A stretch of 64,000 bases of DNA from Planctomycetota bacterium (GTDB taxonomy: Bacteria; Planctomycetota; UBA1135; UBA2386): positions 1,426,001 to 1,490,000 of the forward strand of contig JADJWQ010000001.1 of NCBI GenBank assembly GCA_016716265.1, given 5' to 3'. Each line of letters starts with the position of its first letter. The first letter of the stretch is position 1. Made by a program: the position numbers and the translations under genes. The notes beneath the pieces are model-generated. The model was not told the origin of the DNA and did not search any database. It was given only the letters and a program-made list of their open reading frames with translations. Below, in pieces: positions 39,857 to 49,078 of the stretch.

Positions 39857-40860
39857 CGTTCGGTGTCGAGCAGACCGTCGGGTGCCGCCGTGGTCAAGGA
39901 GTCGACCCAGGCGCGCAGCGCGGCGAGGCTCGTCAGATCGCTGCGGCCGGCGAGGTCCTGCAGCGCGTCGCGGCTCGCCTCGACCATGCGCGCATCGTCC
40001 GCGGCGAGTGCGCGCTCGAGCTCCGTGAGCAGCGCGCGGGCGGAGTCGACGTCGCGGTGTGCGCCGAGCGTCTCGACGATCGCGATCCGCACGAACGGGT
40101 CGCTCTCCGTCGCCAGTGCAGCGCGCAGTCGCGCGGCGTCCTCAGCACCATGCACGAAGCCCCGCCAGGCCTGCGCGCGCACGCCGAAGCGCGGGTCGCG
40201 CGCGGCGGCGTCGAGGATCGCGCGCGTCTCGGGCGTCGGCTCCAGGCCGGCGACGACCTGCACGGCGGCGCGGCGCACGCGTTCGTCTTCGACGTCGAGC
40301 ACGCGTCGCAGCGCGGGCAGGGCCGGCTGCCCGATCGCCGTCAGCAACTCGGCGCCGAGCTCGCGCCCGACCGCGTCGGCCGGACGCAGCAGATCGAGGA
40401 CGACGCAGGGCGCGGCCGGCGCCCCGATCTCGACGACGGCGTCGAACGTGCGACGCCACGCGGGCTGCGCGATCAGCGCCGCATCGTCGTCGCGCCGCTC
40501 GAGCCGCCGCTCGTCGACCATCCGCAGGATCATCCACCGCGTCAGCCAGAACGCCGCGAGCGGGTCGCCGACCAGCCCATCGCGCAGCTCGGCGAAGCGG
40601 GCTGCGTCGCCGTCGACCCAGGTCTGCGCCGCCGTGCGCAGTCCGGCCCGGAGCGCGGGGCTCGGCTCGCGCGCGCGGAACGTCTGGTCGGCGACCGTCG
40701 GCCCGTCGGCCAGCTCCGGCCACAGCTCGTGCCAGCGGACGTCCACCGCCCGCAGCGACGCGGCACCGCCCCCCGCGCCGGCCTCGGTCGAAGCGCAGCC
40801 CGCGGCACCACACAGGCCCGCGAGCAACGACCACCGGAGCGCGCGCTCGATCGACAGCAT
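39853..40860 (-). CDS. HEAT-repeat lipoprotein
   Basis: A 335-residue exported protein. The signal peptide LRWSLLAGLCGAAGC suggests lipidation at a cysteine near residue 22. The second half is made of HEAT-type helical repeats: GRELGAELLTAIGQPALPALRRVLDVEDERVRRAAVQVVAGLE, followed by three more units of about 35-40 residues. Such solenoids mediate protein contacts. No enzyme motif is seen. ATG 40860 lacks a clear ribosome site. The stop overlaps the start of the frameshifted zinc-finger gene, so the two were built as an operon. Confidence 0.8.
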   Translation of the reverse strand: MLSIERALRWSLLAGLCGAAGCASTEAGAGGGAASLRAVDVRWHELWPELADGPTVADQTFRAREPSPALRAGLRTAAQTWVDGDAARFAELRDGLVGDPLAAFWLTRWMILRMVDERRLERRDDDAALIAQPAWRRTFDAVVEIGAPAAPCVVLDLLRPADAVGRELGAELLTAIGQPALPALRRVLDVEDERVRRAAVQVVAGLEPTPETRAILDAAARDPRFGVRAQAWRGFVHGAEDAARLRAALATESDPFVRIAIVETLGAHRDVDSARALLTELERALAADDARMVEASRDALQDLAGRSDLTSLAALRAWVDSLTTAAPDGLLDTER

Positions 40861-41135
40861 CCGCGGGATGCTACCCGGCGACCGCCATGGGCCGCACGCG
40901 CGAGCCTGCCGCGCGACGCTGTCGTTCCGCACCCGAAACACCGCGGGCGCGGTGTCTCGAATCCGGGACATCCGAACGCGCGGCACGGTCCTCGCTCCAG
41001 CGCGCGCGGCCGGGTCCCGACCAGACGAGTTTCCTAGGGATGGAAACGCGTGAGAGAGGCGACCGGAGCGGGACCCGGCCACGTTTCCCCGGCGCGGAGC
41101 ACACCGCGCGTGGCGCCGCACCGGGTGAGCGGTGC

Positions 41136-43661
41136 CTATCGGTCCCGCAGGAACGCCAGCGCACCGGTACGCACCCAGCCCTCGCGCTGCGGCAGGCGGA
41201 CCCGGGTCCATTCGGGGCCGCGACCGGCGATGTCGACGCGGGCTCCCGGACGCAGGTGTGCGATGGGGTCCAGGCCGTCGGTCGGCTCGGCGCGCACCGG
41301 AGCATCGGGCGCGGTGACGATCGCGGCGGGCAGGCGCAGCGGCCCGAGCACGAGCAGCTCGAGTGCGAGCAGCAGGGCGGGGATCGCGACCAGGCCACCG
41401 AGCACGCGCACGGCACCCCGTCCCGCGAGCACCAGCACAGCGGCGAGCAGATTGCCGGCCGCGCACAGCCAGAACAGCTCCGCGTGCGTCAGCGCGTCGT
41501 GCAGCTCGCGCAACGCGGTGTGGAACGGCTGATCGGCACCGCTGCCCGTGGACGACACGCCGAGGCGGCGCTCGACGAGCGCGATGTTGGCGAGCAATCG
41601 CTCGTCGCGCGGCATGGCGGGACGCGCCATCGACCATGCCCACAATGCTTCGGCCTCGTGGCCGCAGCGGTACAGCGCATTGCCGAGGTTGTAGTACAGA
41701 CGCGGGTCGGCATCCGGCTGCTGCAGGGCAGTGCGCCAGCGTTCTGCGGCGGTCTCGTAGTCGCCCTCGCGATACGCTGCCTCGGCGCGCGACGAAGCGG
41801 GCTGAGTCTGGGCGCCGAGCAGCGTGCAGGTCAGCAGGAGACCGGTGAGCGCCGCACCTGCCGGGTACGAACGGCGCTGCGCCAGGAACGGCTGCGCCTC
41901 GAGCTCGGCGGCCAGCTCGTCGACCGCCGCGGCAGTCGGCGCGGTGCCGCCGCCGTAGCGCGCAGCGGTACCGGCCTCGAGCAGGACCTGGGCACGCGCG
42001 GCCAATGAGCCGTCGCAGCCGGCGCGACCGAGCCGCTCGCCGAGGTCGGGCGTCAGCACGGCGGCCGCCGGGCAGCCGAGCTTCGACGCGAGGTACTCGG
42101 CGAGCGCGACGTCGGGGGCTGCACCGCCGTCCAGCGCACTGCGGAGCGCGCGGAGCGCACCGCGCGCACGCCGACCGATGACGTCCCTGCGGCGGGCACG
42201 GTAGGCGCGCCACCACCACAGGCCGAGCACGGCCGCCAGCCACGGACCGAGCAGCGCCAGCGCATCGACCGCGCGACTCCGGCGCACGACCTGCGCGGCC
42301 GGCGCGGCAGCCAGCTCCGCCGCCGGCACGATGTCGTGGATGTCGTCGACGCCGGCAACGAGGGCTCCCGTCGGCCGCTCGTCGGGAGCGCTCAGCCCGG
42401 CCCCCTCGGGGAGCGGCGAGACCGCGATCGGGATCGGCGCCGTCGCGGTCTCGAGGTAGCGCTCGACACCCGGCGTCGGGTCGAACCAGCTCCACGACAC
42501 TGCCGGCAGTGGCCCGGCGCCGACCGACAGCGGCGTGAGGTCGATCGTGAGCGTCGCGCTGTCGGCGCTGCGGTTCTCGCTGCGACCGAGCACGTGGTAG
42601 CCCGGCACGTCGTCGACGTGCGGCAGCTCGAGGAACTCGACGTTGCCGCGCCCGGCGACGCGCAGCGTCAATCGCAACGTGTCGCCGACCCGCAGCGCGC
42701 TCCGATCGACCGACGCGCTCAGCGTGAACGAGCCGACCGCACCCGTGTAGCTCGCGGGGCGCCCGGCATCGGGCAGCGGCAGCACCTCGATCCGGATCGC
42801 ATCGCCGCGCAACGAGAGCTGCTCGGTGTCGCGCTGCAGCGGCTCCATGAACATGCCGAAGCGGCGCCGCCCCGAGGTCACCGAGACCTGCAGCTCCTGA
42901 GCGCCGACTTCGAGCTCGCCCGGTCGCGTCGGCAGGAGCCGGCGGTCGAGCACGTAGCGCCGCCAGGTCTGCTCATTGCGCTGGAGGCCGGTTTCGCCGG
43001 GAACGTTCTGTGCGACCCCGTTGACGACCGCGGGCAGGGATCTCGGCGGCTGGTCGGCCTGTGCCGACCCGACCTTGACCGTGCCTTCCACGTCGTCGAG
43101 CCACGGGATCTGCAGCTGGATCAGCGGGACGTCGACGAATCCCGACGGTGTGGCGACGGTCGTGGTCGCGACCGGCACCCGCTCGTCGACACCGAAGGCG
43201 ATGCGGACGTCGATGGGCTGATTGACGTAGACGCGCCGCGGCTCGATCGAGACGTCGAGGAACGCGTACTTCGTGGCGAGGTCGTCGCGGACGCACTCGA
43301 CGCGGAATGGCCCGACCCGCTCCACCCCGGCGGCGGTGCCGACCTCGAACGCTGGCACCTCGAACACGCCGACCCGCTCGGGCCGGATCTGCAACGGGAC
43401 CGTCACCGTGTAGGTCGATTGCCGTCCGTCGAACGAGAACTGCCGTGACACGCCTCCGAACTCGAGGCGCAGACCATCGACCCGCGGCAGCTCGCCGAGC
43501 GAGGGCTGCGCGCCCTGGCCCTGGAAGCGGAGCTCGACGACCGCCGTCCCACCGAGCCGGACGACCGGCGGCGTCGGTCCGGACACCTCGACGCGCGGCG
43601 ACTGCGAGACAAGTGCCGCGGCGAGCGCGAGCACCGCACCGGTGCAACGGAGGCCCCTCAC
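41136..43661 (-). CDS. BatD-BatE fusion protein
   Basis: An 841-residue membrane protein. Residues 1-480 form a BatD-type exported part with Ig-like strand-rich repeats (VRLGGTAVVELRFQG, FVDVPLIQLQIPW, ALRVGDTLRLTLRVAGRGN) and a membrane helix (LGPWLAAVLGLWWW). A cytoplasmic segment, a second hydrophobic stretch and a TPR unit (AYREGDYETAAERWRTALQQ, LYYNLGNALYRCGHEAEAL) follow. Two more hydrophobic helices lead to a bacterial SH3-like end (PVRAEPTDGLDPIAHLRPG, WTRVRLPQREGWV). TPR plus SH3 is the layout of BatE, normally a separate protein. The Bat proteins with MoxR are linked to stress resistance and metal-ion handling, but their chemistry is unknown. GTG 43661 overlaps the batC-like stop (GTGA). 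Confidence 0.85.
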   Translation of the reverse strand: MRGLRCTGAVLALAAALVSQSPRVEVSGPTPPVVRLGGTAVVELRFQGQGAQPSLGELPRVDGLRLEFGGVSRQFSFDGRQSTYTVTVPLQIRPERVGVFEVPAFEVGTAAGVERVGPFRVECVRDDLATKYAFLDVSIEPRRVYVNQPIDVRIAFGVDERVPVATTTVATPSGFVDVPLIQLQIPWLDDVEGTVKVGSAQADQPPRSLPAVVNGVAQNVPGETGLQRNEQTWRRYVLDRRLLPTRPGELEVGAQELQVSVTSGRRRFGMFMEPLQRDTEQLSLRGDAIRIEVLPLPDAGRPASYTGAVGSFTLSASVDRSALRVGDTLRLTLRVAGRGNVEFLELPHVDDVPGYHVLGRSENRSADSATLTIDLTPLSVGAGPLPAVSWSWFDPTPGVERYLETATAPIPIAVSPLPEGAGLSAPDERPTGALVAGVDDIHDIVPAAELAAAPAAQVVRRSRAVDALALLGPWLAAVLGLWWWRAYRARRRDVIGRRARGALRALRSALDGGAAPDVALAEYLASKLGCPAAAVLTPDLGERLGRAGCDGSLAARAQVLLEAGTAARYGGGTAPTAAAVDELAAELEAQPFLAQRRSYPAGAALTGLLLTCTLLGAQTQPASSRAEAAYREGDYETAAERWRTALQQPDADPRLYYNLGNALYRCGHEAEALWAWSMARPAMPRDERLLANIALVERRLGVSSTGSGADQPFHTALRELHDALTHAELFWLCAAGNLLAAVLVLAGRGAVRVLGGLVAIPALLLALELLVLGPLRLPAAIVTAPDAPVRAEPTDGLDPIAHLRPGARVDIAGRGPEWTRVRLPQREGWVRTGALAFLRDR

Positions 43662-44788
43662 CAGTCCTTCTCCACCTTGCCGCGCGTCGCCCGCGCGCGG
43701 GCCTCGGCGCGCATCTGCTCGCGCTCTTCGAGGAGCTGCTCGAGCTGCTGGAGGATCTGCATCCGGCGCTCGCGATCGAGCAGCGCGTTCGGGTCTTGCT
43801 GCCCCGGGATCGCACTTCCGGTCGACTCGGTGGACGGCGGAGCGTCGCTCGGCGGCGTCTCGCCGGCATCCGGCAGTGGCGCCTGCTGCGCTCCCTGCTG
43901 CGGCGGCGGCTCACCGTCGGCAGTCCCCTGCCGGGCCTCCGGCGGCGCGGACTGCGGATCGGTGTCGGGCCGGGGCTCCGGCGACGCTTCGCCAGCTTCG
44001 GGCTGCGGTTCCGGCGGCGGCTGCGAAGCCTCTCCGGACCGCGGTTGCTCGTCGGGCGGCTGCTGTCCCGATTGCTGCTGCTCACCGGACTGCTGCTGCT
44101 CACCGGACTGCTGCTGCTCGCCGGACTGCTGCTGCTCACCGGACTGCTGCTGCTCACCGGACTGCTGCTGCTCGCCAGATTGCTGCTGCTCGCCGGACTG
44201 CTGCTGCTCGCCGGATTGCTGCTGCTCACCGGATTGCTGCTGCTCGCCGGATTGCTGCTGCTCGCCGGATTGCTGTTGCTCGTCCGACTGCTGCTGATCG
44301 CCGGACTCGCCACCCTCTCCGCCCGAGCCCTCGCCATCCTGCTTCTGCTGCTCCTGTTGCTGCGCCTCGAGCTCGTCGACCAGCCGCTGCGCGCGCTCCA
44401 GGTTCCGGCGCAGCTCGCCGCGCTCGGGTGCCGAGCAGGCCGCGTGCAGGTAGTGGTCGCGCGCGCGCCGCGCGAGGTCGAGCGCCGCAGCGGGGTCGGA
44501 CTGTCGCGCCGCCCGCGCGGCGTCCATCCGCAGGTTGCCGAGCAGGCCGTCGCGCAGCGGGGCCAGCGCCCCGTCCGACAGCGCCGCGGCGCGCTCGGCC
44601 GCGCGCTCCGCCTCGTCGACCGCGCCGTGCTGCCACGCCGCGAGCGCGAGATTCCACTGCGCGTGCGGATCGTCGGGCCGCTCCGCGCACGCCGCCCGCT
44701 CCGCCGCGAGCGCCGGGTCGACCGCCGCTGGCGGCTCCCCGCCCTGCGGCGCGAGCACCAGCAACGACCAGATGACGACGGACTTCAT
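43658..44788 (-). CDS. BatC-like TPR protein with a glutamine-rich repeat tail
   Basis: A 376-residue protein with a signal peptide (SVVIWSLLVLAPQGG). Two TPR-like units follow: DPHAQWNLALAAWQHGAVDEAERAAERAA and a second near AALDLARRARDHYLHA. From about residue 150 the chain is disordered. A hexapeptide QQQSGE is repeated about 13 times, then comes a Pro/Glu/Ala-rich section, and the chain ends in a Glu/Arg coiled coil (QQLEQLLEEREQMRAEA). The position between BatB and BatD fits BatC, which is also a TPR protein. The repeat is encoded by near-identical 18-base units. Confidence 0.8.
   Translation of the reverse strand: MKSVVIWSLLVLAPQGGEPPAAVDPALAAERAACAERPDDPHAQWNLALAAWQHGAVDEAERAAERAAALSDGALAPLRDGLLGNLRMDAARAARQSDPAAALDLARRARDHYLHAACSAPERGELRRNLERAQRLVDELEAQQQEQQKQDGEGSGGEGGESGDQQQSDEQQQSGEQQQSGEQQQSGEQQQSGEQQQSGEQQQSGEQQQSGEQQQSGEQQQSGEQQQSGEQQQSGEQQQSGQQPPDEQPRSGEASQPPPEPQPEAGEASPEPRPDTDPQSAPPEARQGTADGEPPPQQGAQQAPLPDAGETPPSDAPPSTESTGSAIPGQQDPNALLDRERRMQILQQLEQLLEEREQMRAEARARATRGKVEKDW
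44063..44304 (-). repeat. 18-base tandem repeat inside the batC-like gene
   Basis: About 13 units of 18 bases encode QQQSGE, with one QQQSDE at the start and one QQQSGQ at the end. Units differ mainly by silent changes in the Gly, Ser and Gln codons, so selection has kept the peptide. The near identity allows copy-number change by slippage. Confidence 0.92.
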
Positions 44789-44812
44789 GGCGGTTACCTC
44801 ACGGCAGACATC

Positions 44813-45826
44813 TCACGGCAGGGACCTCCGCGCCGCGCGGCCGATCGCAGCGCCGCGCGCGACGATCTCGACGAAGACGAGCAGCATCGCAGGCATCAGG
44901 AGCCACTGGAACCTGGGTCGGCGCAACACCTCCTCGCCCGACTCGAACACCTTCTGCGCGCGCGGATCCAGACGCTTGTGCTTCAGCTCGACCAGCGGGA
45001 GCGCGAGCGTGTCGGCCCGCACGAAGGTCCCGCCGGTCGCCTCCGCCATCTGGCGCAGGCTGTCCGCGTCGAGCGAGCTGACCACCTCGCTGCCGTCGGG
45101 CCCGCGCAGGAAGCTCTGCCCACCGCTCGCATCGAGCGTGATCTTGCTGCCGCGGGCCGAACCGTAGCCGATCGTGTGCAGCACGATGCCGCGGTCGGCG
45201 ACCTCGCGCGCCGCCGCGAGCCCTTCGCCGTCGAGATCTTCGCCGTCGGTCAGCAGCAGGATCGTCGCGGTGGGCTCGCCACCCGCGGAGATCAACTCGA
45301 GGGCCCGGCGCAGCGCCGCGGCGAGGTTCGAGCCGCCGCGTGGCACCGTCGCCGTATCGACCGTCTCGAGCAGCTCCCGCAGCGCGTCGACGTCGTGCGT
45401 CGGCGGCACGACCAGGCGGGCATCGCCGGCGAACGCGACCAGCGACGTGCGATCGCCGCCGGCGAGCTCGGGGAGCAGCGCCCGGATGTCGCGCTTCGCA
45501 CGCTCGAGGCGCGACGGCTCCAGGTCGCGCGCGAGCATCGACCGCGAGGTGTCGAGGCACAGCACCACCTCCAGGCCGCGCCGCTCGAGCTCGACGGTCT
45601 CCTCGCCGAGCCGTGGGTCGAGCCACGCGACGCCGCCGAGCGCGAACACCGCCCCGATCCGCAGTGCGCGCAACCACGCGGGCCCGGGCGCGTCGCAGGG
45701 TTCCGCACCGTAGCGCGCGGCCTGGCGCCGCAGCGCACGCATGCCGAACGCCAGCGCGACGCACAGCGGCAGGATCGCCAGGAGCCACGGCCAGTGACCG
45801 CCGCGCTCGAACACCAGCTCGCTCAT
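44813..45826 (-). CDS. BatB-like von Willebrand factor A membrane protein
   Basis: A 337-residue protein. Two N-terminal hydrophobic helices (WPWLLAILPLCVALAFGM, IGAVFALGGVAWL) are followed by a von Willebrand A domain with a complete metal site: DTSRSM, the conserved Thr/Ser in RGGSNLAAALR, and LTDGEDLDG. A final membrane helix (WLLMPAMLLVFVEIV) holds it in place. ATG 45826 overlaps the BatA stop (ATGA), and GGAGGTG lies six bases before it. BatA and BatB are usually adjacent VWA proteins that probably form a complex with MoxR. Confidence 0.9.
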   Translation of the reverse strand: MSELVFERGGHWPWLLAILPLCVALAFGMRALRRQAARYGAEPCDAPGPAWLRALRIGAVFALGGVAWLDPRLGEETVELERRGLEVVLCLDTSRSMLARDLEPSRLERAKRDIRALLPELAGGDRTSLVAFAGDARLVVPPTHDVDALRELLETVDTATVPRGGSNLAAALRRALELISAGGEPTATILLLTDGEDLDGEGLAAAREVADRGIVLHTIGYGSARGSKITLDASGGQSFLRGPDGSEVVSSLDADSLRQMAEATGGTFVRADTLALPLVELKHKRLDPRAQKVFESGEEVLRRPRFQWLLMPAMLLVFVEIVARGAAIGRAARRSLP

Positions 45827-46797
45827 GCCGGGCACCTCCGCACGACGCCGAGCTCGAAGCCGAGCGCCAGCAGCGCGAGCAGGCCGGCGACCGCGAGCGG
45901 CGCGGCGAAGCGGTCGTCGGTCCGGTAGCGCGGATCCTCGAGCTCCGAGGTCTCGAGCTCGTCGATCGCGGCGTAGACGCCCGCGAGGTCGGCCTCCGAG
46001 CGCGCCCGGAAGAACCTCGCGCCGGTCGTCTCCGCGATGCCCTGCAGCGCCTCGAACTTGGGCTCGTAGTAGCCGCCGAGCACGCGCCGGAGGTCGCCGA
46101 AGCCGATCGTGTAGACGCGCACACCCTCGTCGTGCGCGAGCCGCGCCGCGTCGAGCGGGTCGATCTCACCGACCGTCTCGTCGCCGTCGCTCAGCAGCAC
46201 CGCGAGCCGCGACGCACCGGTCGCACGGCCGAGCACCTGCGTCGCGCGCGCCAGCGCGGCGCCGATCGCGGTGCCGTCCTCCGGACCGTCCGGCACGACC
46301 GTGTCGACCGGCCGCAGGAACGCCGCGAGCGCCCGCTCGTCGAGCGTCGGCGGGCAGCGCAGGTCCGGGTAGCGCGCGAACGTGATCAGCCCGACGCGGT
46401 CCTGCGTGCGCTGCGCAGCGAACGCGAGCGCCTGCTCGCGGACCGCCTCCACGCGCCGCTTGCGCCGCATGCGGTCGACGTCGCGCTCGTTCATCGAGCT
46501 CGACACGTCGAGCACCAGCAGGATGTCGCGCCCCTGCGAGCGCAGCGGCAGCAGCTCGCGGGTGACGGGGCGCGCGAGCGCGACCGCCAGCGCGGTGGCC
46601 GCGAGGCACCACGCGACGGCGGGCAGCCAGGCGAGCCGCTGCCGCAGCGTCCGCGGCAGCCCGTCGAGCAGCCCGGACGCCATCGCGACCGGCAGCGCCG
46701 CCGCCCGCCGGCGCCGCGCCCACAGCGCCAGCCCGACCGCCACCGGCCCCGCCAGCAGGAACCACGGGTCGAGGAACGTGAGCGCGCCGGTGGTCAC
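45823..46797 (-). CDS. BatA-like von Willebrand factor A membrane protein
   Basis: A 324-residue protein. N-terminal helices (FLDPWFLLAGPVAVGLALW, WLPAVAWCLAATALAVALA) precede a von Willebrand A domain with DVSSSM, a Thr in DGTAIGAALA and LSDGDETVG, so the metal-binding site is complete. A helix near the end (APLAVAGLLALLALGFELGV) anchors it. GTG 46797 overlaps the stop of the DUF4381-like gene (GTGA) with GGAGG eight bases ahead. The same frame stays open far upstream, where it only shadows other genes. Confidence 0.9.
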   Translation of the reverse strand: MTTGALTFLDPWFLLAGPVAVGLALWARRRRAAALPVAMASGLLDGLPRTLRQRLAWLPAVAWCLAATALAVALARPVTRELLPLRSQGRDILLVLDVSSSMNERDVDRMRRKRRVEAVREQALAFAAQRTQDRVGLITFARYPDLRCPPTLDERALAAFLRPVDTVVPDGPEDGTAIGAALARATQVLGRATGASRLAVLLSDGDETVGEIDPLDAARLAHDEGVRVYTIGFGDLRRVLGGYYEPKFEALQGIAETTGARFFRARSEADLAGVYAAIDELETSELEDPRYRTDDRFAAPLAVAGLLALLALGFELGVVRRCPA

Positions 46798-47819
46798 GCG
46801 ACGTCCTCCAGCGGCGCGGCACGGACCGGCGCGGGGCCGTCGCCACGCGTGTCCTGCACCAGCCGCTCGGCGAACGCGAGCGCATCGAGGTGCTCGGGCT
46901 CGCCCGGCACGACGCGCGCGAACTTGACGAGGTCGCACGCCGACAGGAACCGCTGCAGGTGGCGCTGCCGCTCGCTGTCCAGCACGCCGCTGCGCTCGAC
47001 CTCGGGCAGGAACTCCTCGGTGGTCCGCTCGGGCGCGTGGAGCCCGAAGCGCCGCTCGAGATAGACGCGCAGCACGTCGCTGACGCCGACGTAGAACGCG
47101 TCGACGTCGGCGGGCGTCGAGCGCGGCTCGTTGCGCAGTCGCGCGAGCGCTCTGAGCGCCTCCACGTGCGCCGGCAACGCGACCGTGTCGACGGATGGAT
47201 GCGCGCGCCGCCGTCGCGCCCGCCACCACAGCCAGCCGAGGACCGCGAGCGTCGCCACCGCCCCGAGCACCGGCCAGAGCGGGAACGGGCGCGGCGCGGG
47301 GAACGGCGGCGCCGGTGGCTCCACCCCGTCGACGGTCACCCCCTGCGGCAGCGCGCCGTCGAGCAGGCTGGTCACCTCGACCGTGCATGCGGCCGTCGCG
47401 GCGCGCTCGTTCCCCGCGACGACCTCGAGCGCCGGCAGCTCGAGCGCGCCGACGCGCGCCGGCCGCCAGCTCGCCTCGAAGCGCGTCCAGGTGCCGCCGT
47501 CGATGGGGCGCTCGACGCGGGTCGGCGCGCGCTGCTCGTCGACGACGAGGCCCGGCGGGGGCGCCGGCTCGAAGCTCACCTGCCCGGCGAGGCGCGCCGG
47601 GACGAACAGGTCGATCACCACCCGCACGGCACCGAGCAGCTCGACGCGGTCGCGGTCGAGGTCGAGCCGCAGCTCGAGCTGATCGCGGTCGGTGGGCACG
47701 AACGTCGCCCGGCTCGGCTCGCCGCAACCCCAGAGGGCGAGGGCGACGGCGAGCCCGACCGCGCGGTGCGCTCGGCCACGGCTGGCCGGGCGGGCGGGAT
47801 GCAGGCGCGCGGGGCTCAT
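46794..47819 (-). CDS. DUF4381-like lipoprotein of the Bat cluster
   Basis: A 341-residue protein. The signal peptide VGLAVALALWGC carries a lipobox-like cysteine. The first half is a BatD-like strand-rich domain (LELRLDLDRDRVELLGAVRVVIDLFVPARLAG). A membrane helix (LWPVLGAVATLAVLGWLWW) follows, then a cytoplasmic helical part (PADVDAFYVGVSDVLRVYLERRFGLHAPERTTEEFL) typical of DUF4381 proteins, which accompany MoxR/BatA. ATG 47819. It is the first gene of the coupled run down to the BatD-BatE fusion. A 42-base element shared with moxR lies just upstream. Confidence 0.8.
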   Translation of the reverse strand: MSPARLHPARPASRGRAHRAVGLAVALALWGCGEPSRATFVPTDRDQLELRLDLDRDRVELLGAVRVVIDLFVPARLAGQVSFEPAPPPGLVVDEQRAPTRVERPIDGGTWTRFEASWRPARVGALELPALEVVAGNERAATAACTVEVTSLLDGALPQGVTVDGVEPPAPPFPAPRPFPLWPVLGAVATLAVLGWLWWRARRRRAHPSVDTVALPAHVEALRALARLRNEPRSTPADVDAFYVGVSDVLRVYLERRFGLHAPERTTEEFLPEVERSGVLDSERQRHLQRFLSACDLVKFARVVPGEPEHLDALAFAERLVQDTRGDGPAPVRAAPLEDVA

Positions 47820-47858
47820 GCTGGGCGGCGGCGGGGCGGTCGGCGCGGGACGTTCACG

Positions 47859-47900
47859 GGCCCGGGAAACTCCCCGAATCGGGGCCGCGCCTCAAGCGCC
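47859..47900 (-). promoter_or_regulatory. 42-base element shared with the moxR upstream region, copy 1
   Basis: It contains GAAACTCCCCGAATC (47866-47880 on the plus strand), flanked by GGCCCG and CAAGCGC at the same spacing as copy 2. On the minus strand, TTGAGG, 17 bases, then GAGTTT can be read as a promoter. It lies 46 bases before ATG 47819. Confidence 0.6.
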
Positions 47901-47945
47901 GGGCGCACGTTCCGGGCAAGCCCGCCGGTCGCTCGGCCGGGTCGC

Positions 47946-48992
47946 TCAGCACTGGACGGTGCGCGCGTCGGAGAGCGACAGCTGCAGCGCCGGGGTGACG
48001 ACCGCCGCCTGGAACACGCCAGCCGCTCCAGCCGGCGCGACGAACGCAGGGACGGACAGCACCGGCGAAGCGGCGAGCTGCCCGAACCAGACGACCTCCG
48101 GTCGTGCCAGATGGAGGACGCAGGGTGGCACCGGGAGTGGCGCAGCGGGGAAGCCGAGCAGCAGGAACACGGTCGAGCCGGGCGGCGCGTTCGGTGCGAA
48201 CACCGAGAACGCCACCGTCCGGTCGCAGCGGACCTGGCGGAGCAGCCGCGGCGAGCAGCCGCTCGCCAGCGAGCCGAACGCGCAGGCCGGCGCGCGGGGG
48301 ACGACCCGCACCGTGACCGAGCAGCTCCGATCGAGCGGGCCCGAGCCGCTCGTCGCGCGCACCTGGGCGCGGACCTCGAGCAGGAGCCGGGCAGTCGGCC
48401 CGGTCCGTCCGGGCCGGGCGATCACAGCGGTCGGCGCGCTTCCGCGCTGCCCGGCGACCGAGCTGCGCCACTGGAACAGCACGCTGCGCGCGAAGTCGCG
48501 CACCTCGATCGACGTCTCGTCGCCGTCGAGGCCGCCCCCGCCGCTGTTGCTGGCGTCGACCACGAGATCGAACGGGCACGGCGGCGGGTCGATCCAGATC
48601 GTGAACGGGAAGCCGCTGCCACACCCGGAACCACTGGGGTCCGAGACGATCGCGCGCGCCTCGGTCTGCGTCGGCGAGGAACCGCGGACCCGCGCCCCGA
48701 GCGTGAGGACGTCGTCCCCCGCGCGCACGTCGAGCTCGGCGATCGCGGCCGGGCTCGCGGTCGACGCCGTCCGCAGGACGATCGGCATCCACGGCACCGC
48801 CAGGGTCCCGGCCTGAGCGACCTGCGTGCCGCCGCAGCTGGGCGGGAGGAGTGGCGGCTTGCTGGCGACCGAGCACACAGCGTCGGTGCCGAGCGTGAAG
48901 GTCAGCTGCGCGCGCGCGGCGCTCGCCGACGCGAGCGCGGCGGCGAGCGCCAGCATGGTGAGACGGGGACGACGGACAGCAGGTTCGGACAC
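47946..48992 (-). CDS. secreted protein of unknown function
   Basis: A 348-residue exported protein. The signal peptide LTMLALAAALASASAARAQ follows a short basic start. The body is strand-rich with several cysteines and includes FTIWIDPPPCPFDLVVDASNSGGGGLDGDE, a possible calcium-binding loop. The end (VVWFGQLAASPVLSVPAFVAPAGAAGVFQAAVV) resembles a terminal module common in secreted planctomycete proteins, though I cannot name the family. GTG 48992 has GGAGGAG just before it; ATG 48956 is an alternative. It lies between the DUF58 and DUF4381-like genes, so it may belong to the Bat/MoxR set. Confidence 0.7.
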   Translation of the reverse strand: MSEPAVRRPRLTMLALAAALASASAARAQLTFTLGTDAVCSVASKPPLLPPSCGGTQVAQAGTLAVPWMPIVLRTASTASPAAIAELDVRAGDDVLTLGARVRGSSPTQTEARAIVSDPSGSGCGSGFPFTIWIDPPPCPFDLVVDASNSGGGGLDGDETSIEVRDFARSVLFQWRSSVAGQRGSAPTAVIARPGRTGPTARLLLEVRAQVRATSGSGPLDRSCSVTVRVVPRAPACAFGSLASGCSPRLLRQVRCDRTVAFSVFAPNAPPGSTVFLLLGFPAAPLPVPPCVLHLARPEVVWFGQLAASPVLSVPAFVAPAGAAGVFQAAVVTPALQLSLSDARTVQC

Positions 48993-49078
48993 GCTCTCCT
49001 CCTCGGGGCTCTCGCTCGCCGCACCGGCGCGGCGCCGGCACGGTAGCGCCGACCGCAGCGGCCGGACAGCCCCGCGCG

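Noticed and set aside
44063..44304. A CRISPR-like repeat array
   Set aside because: Units are contiguous 18-base coding repeats with no spacers and no cas genes nearby.
43307..45928. A plus-strand open frame with a Leu-rich repeat-like tract (LLLLTGLLLLAGL)
   Set aside because: It is the complement of the QQQSGE-coding repeat and its neighbours, not a leucine-rich repeat protein.
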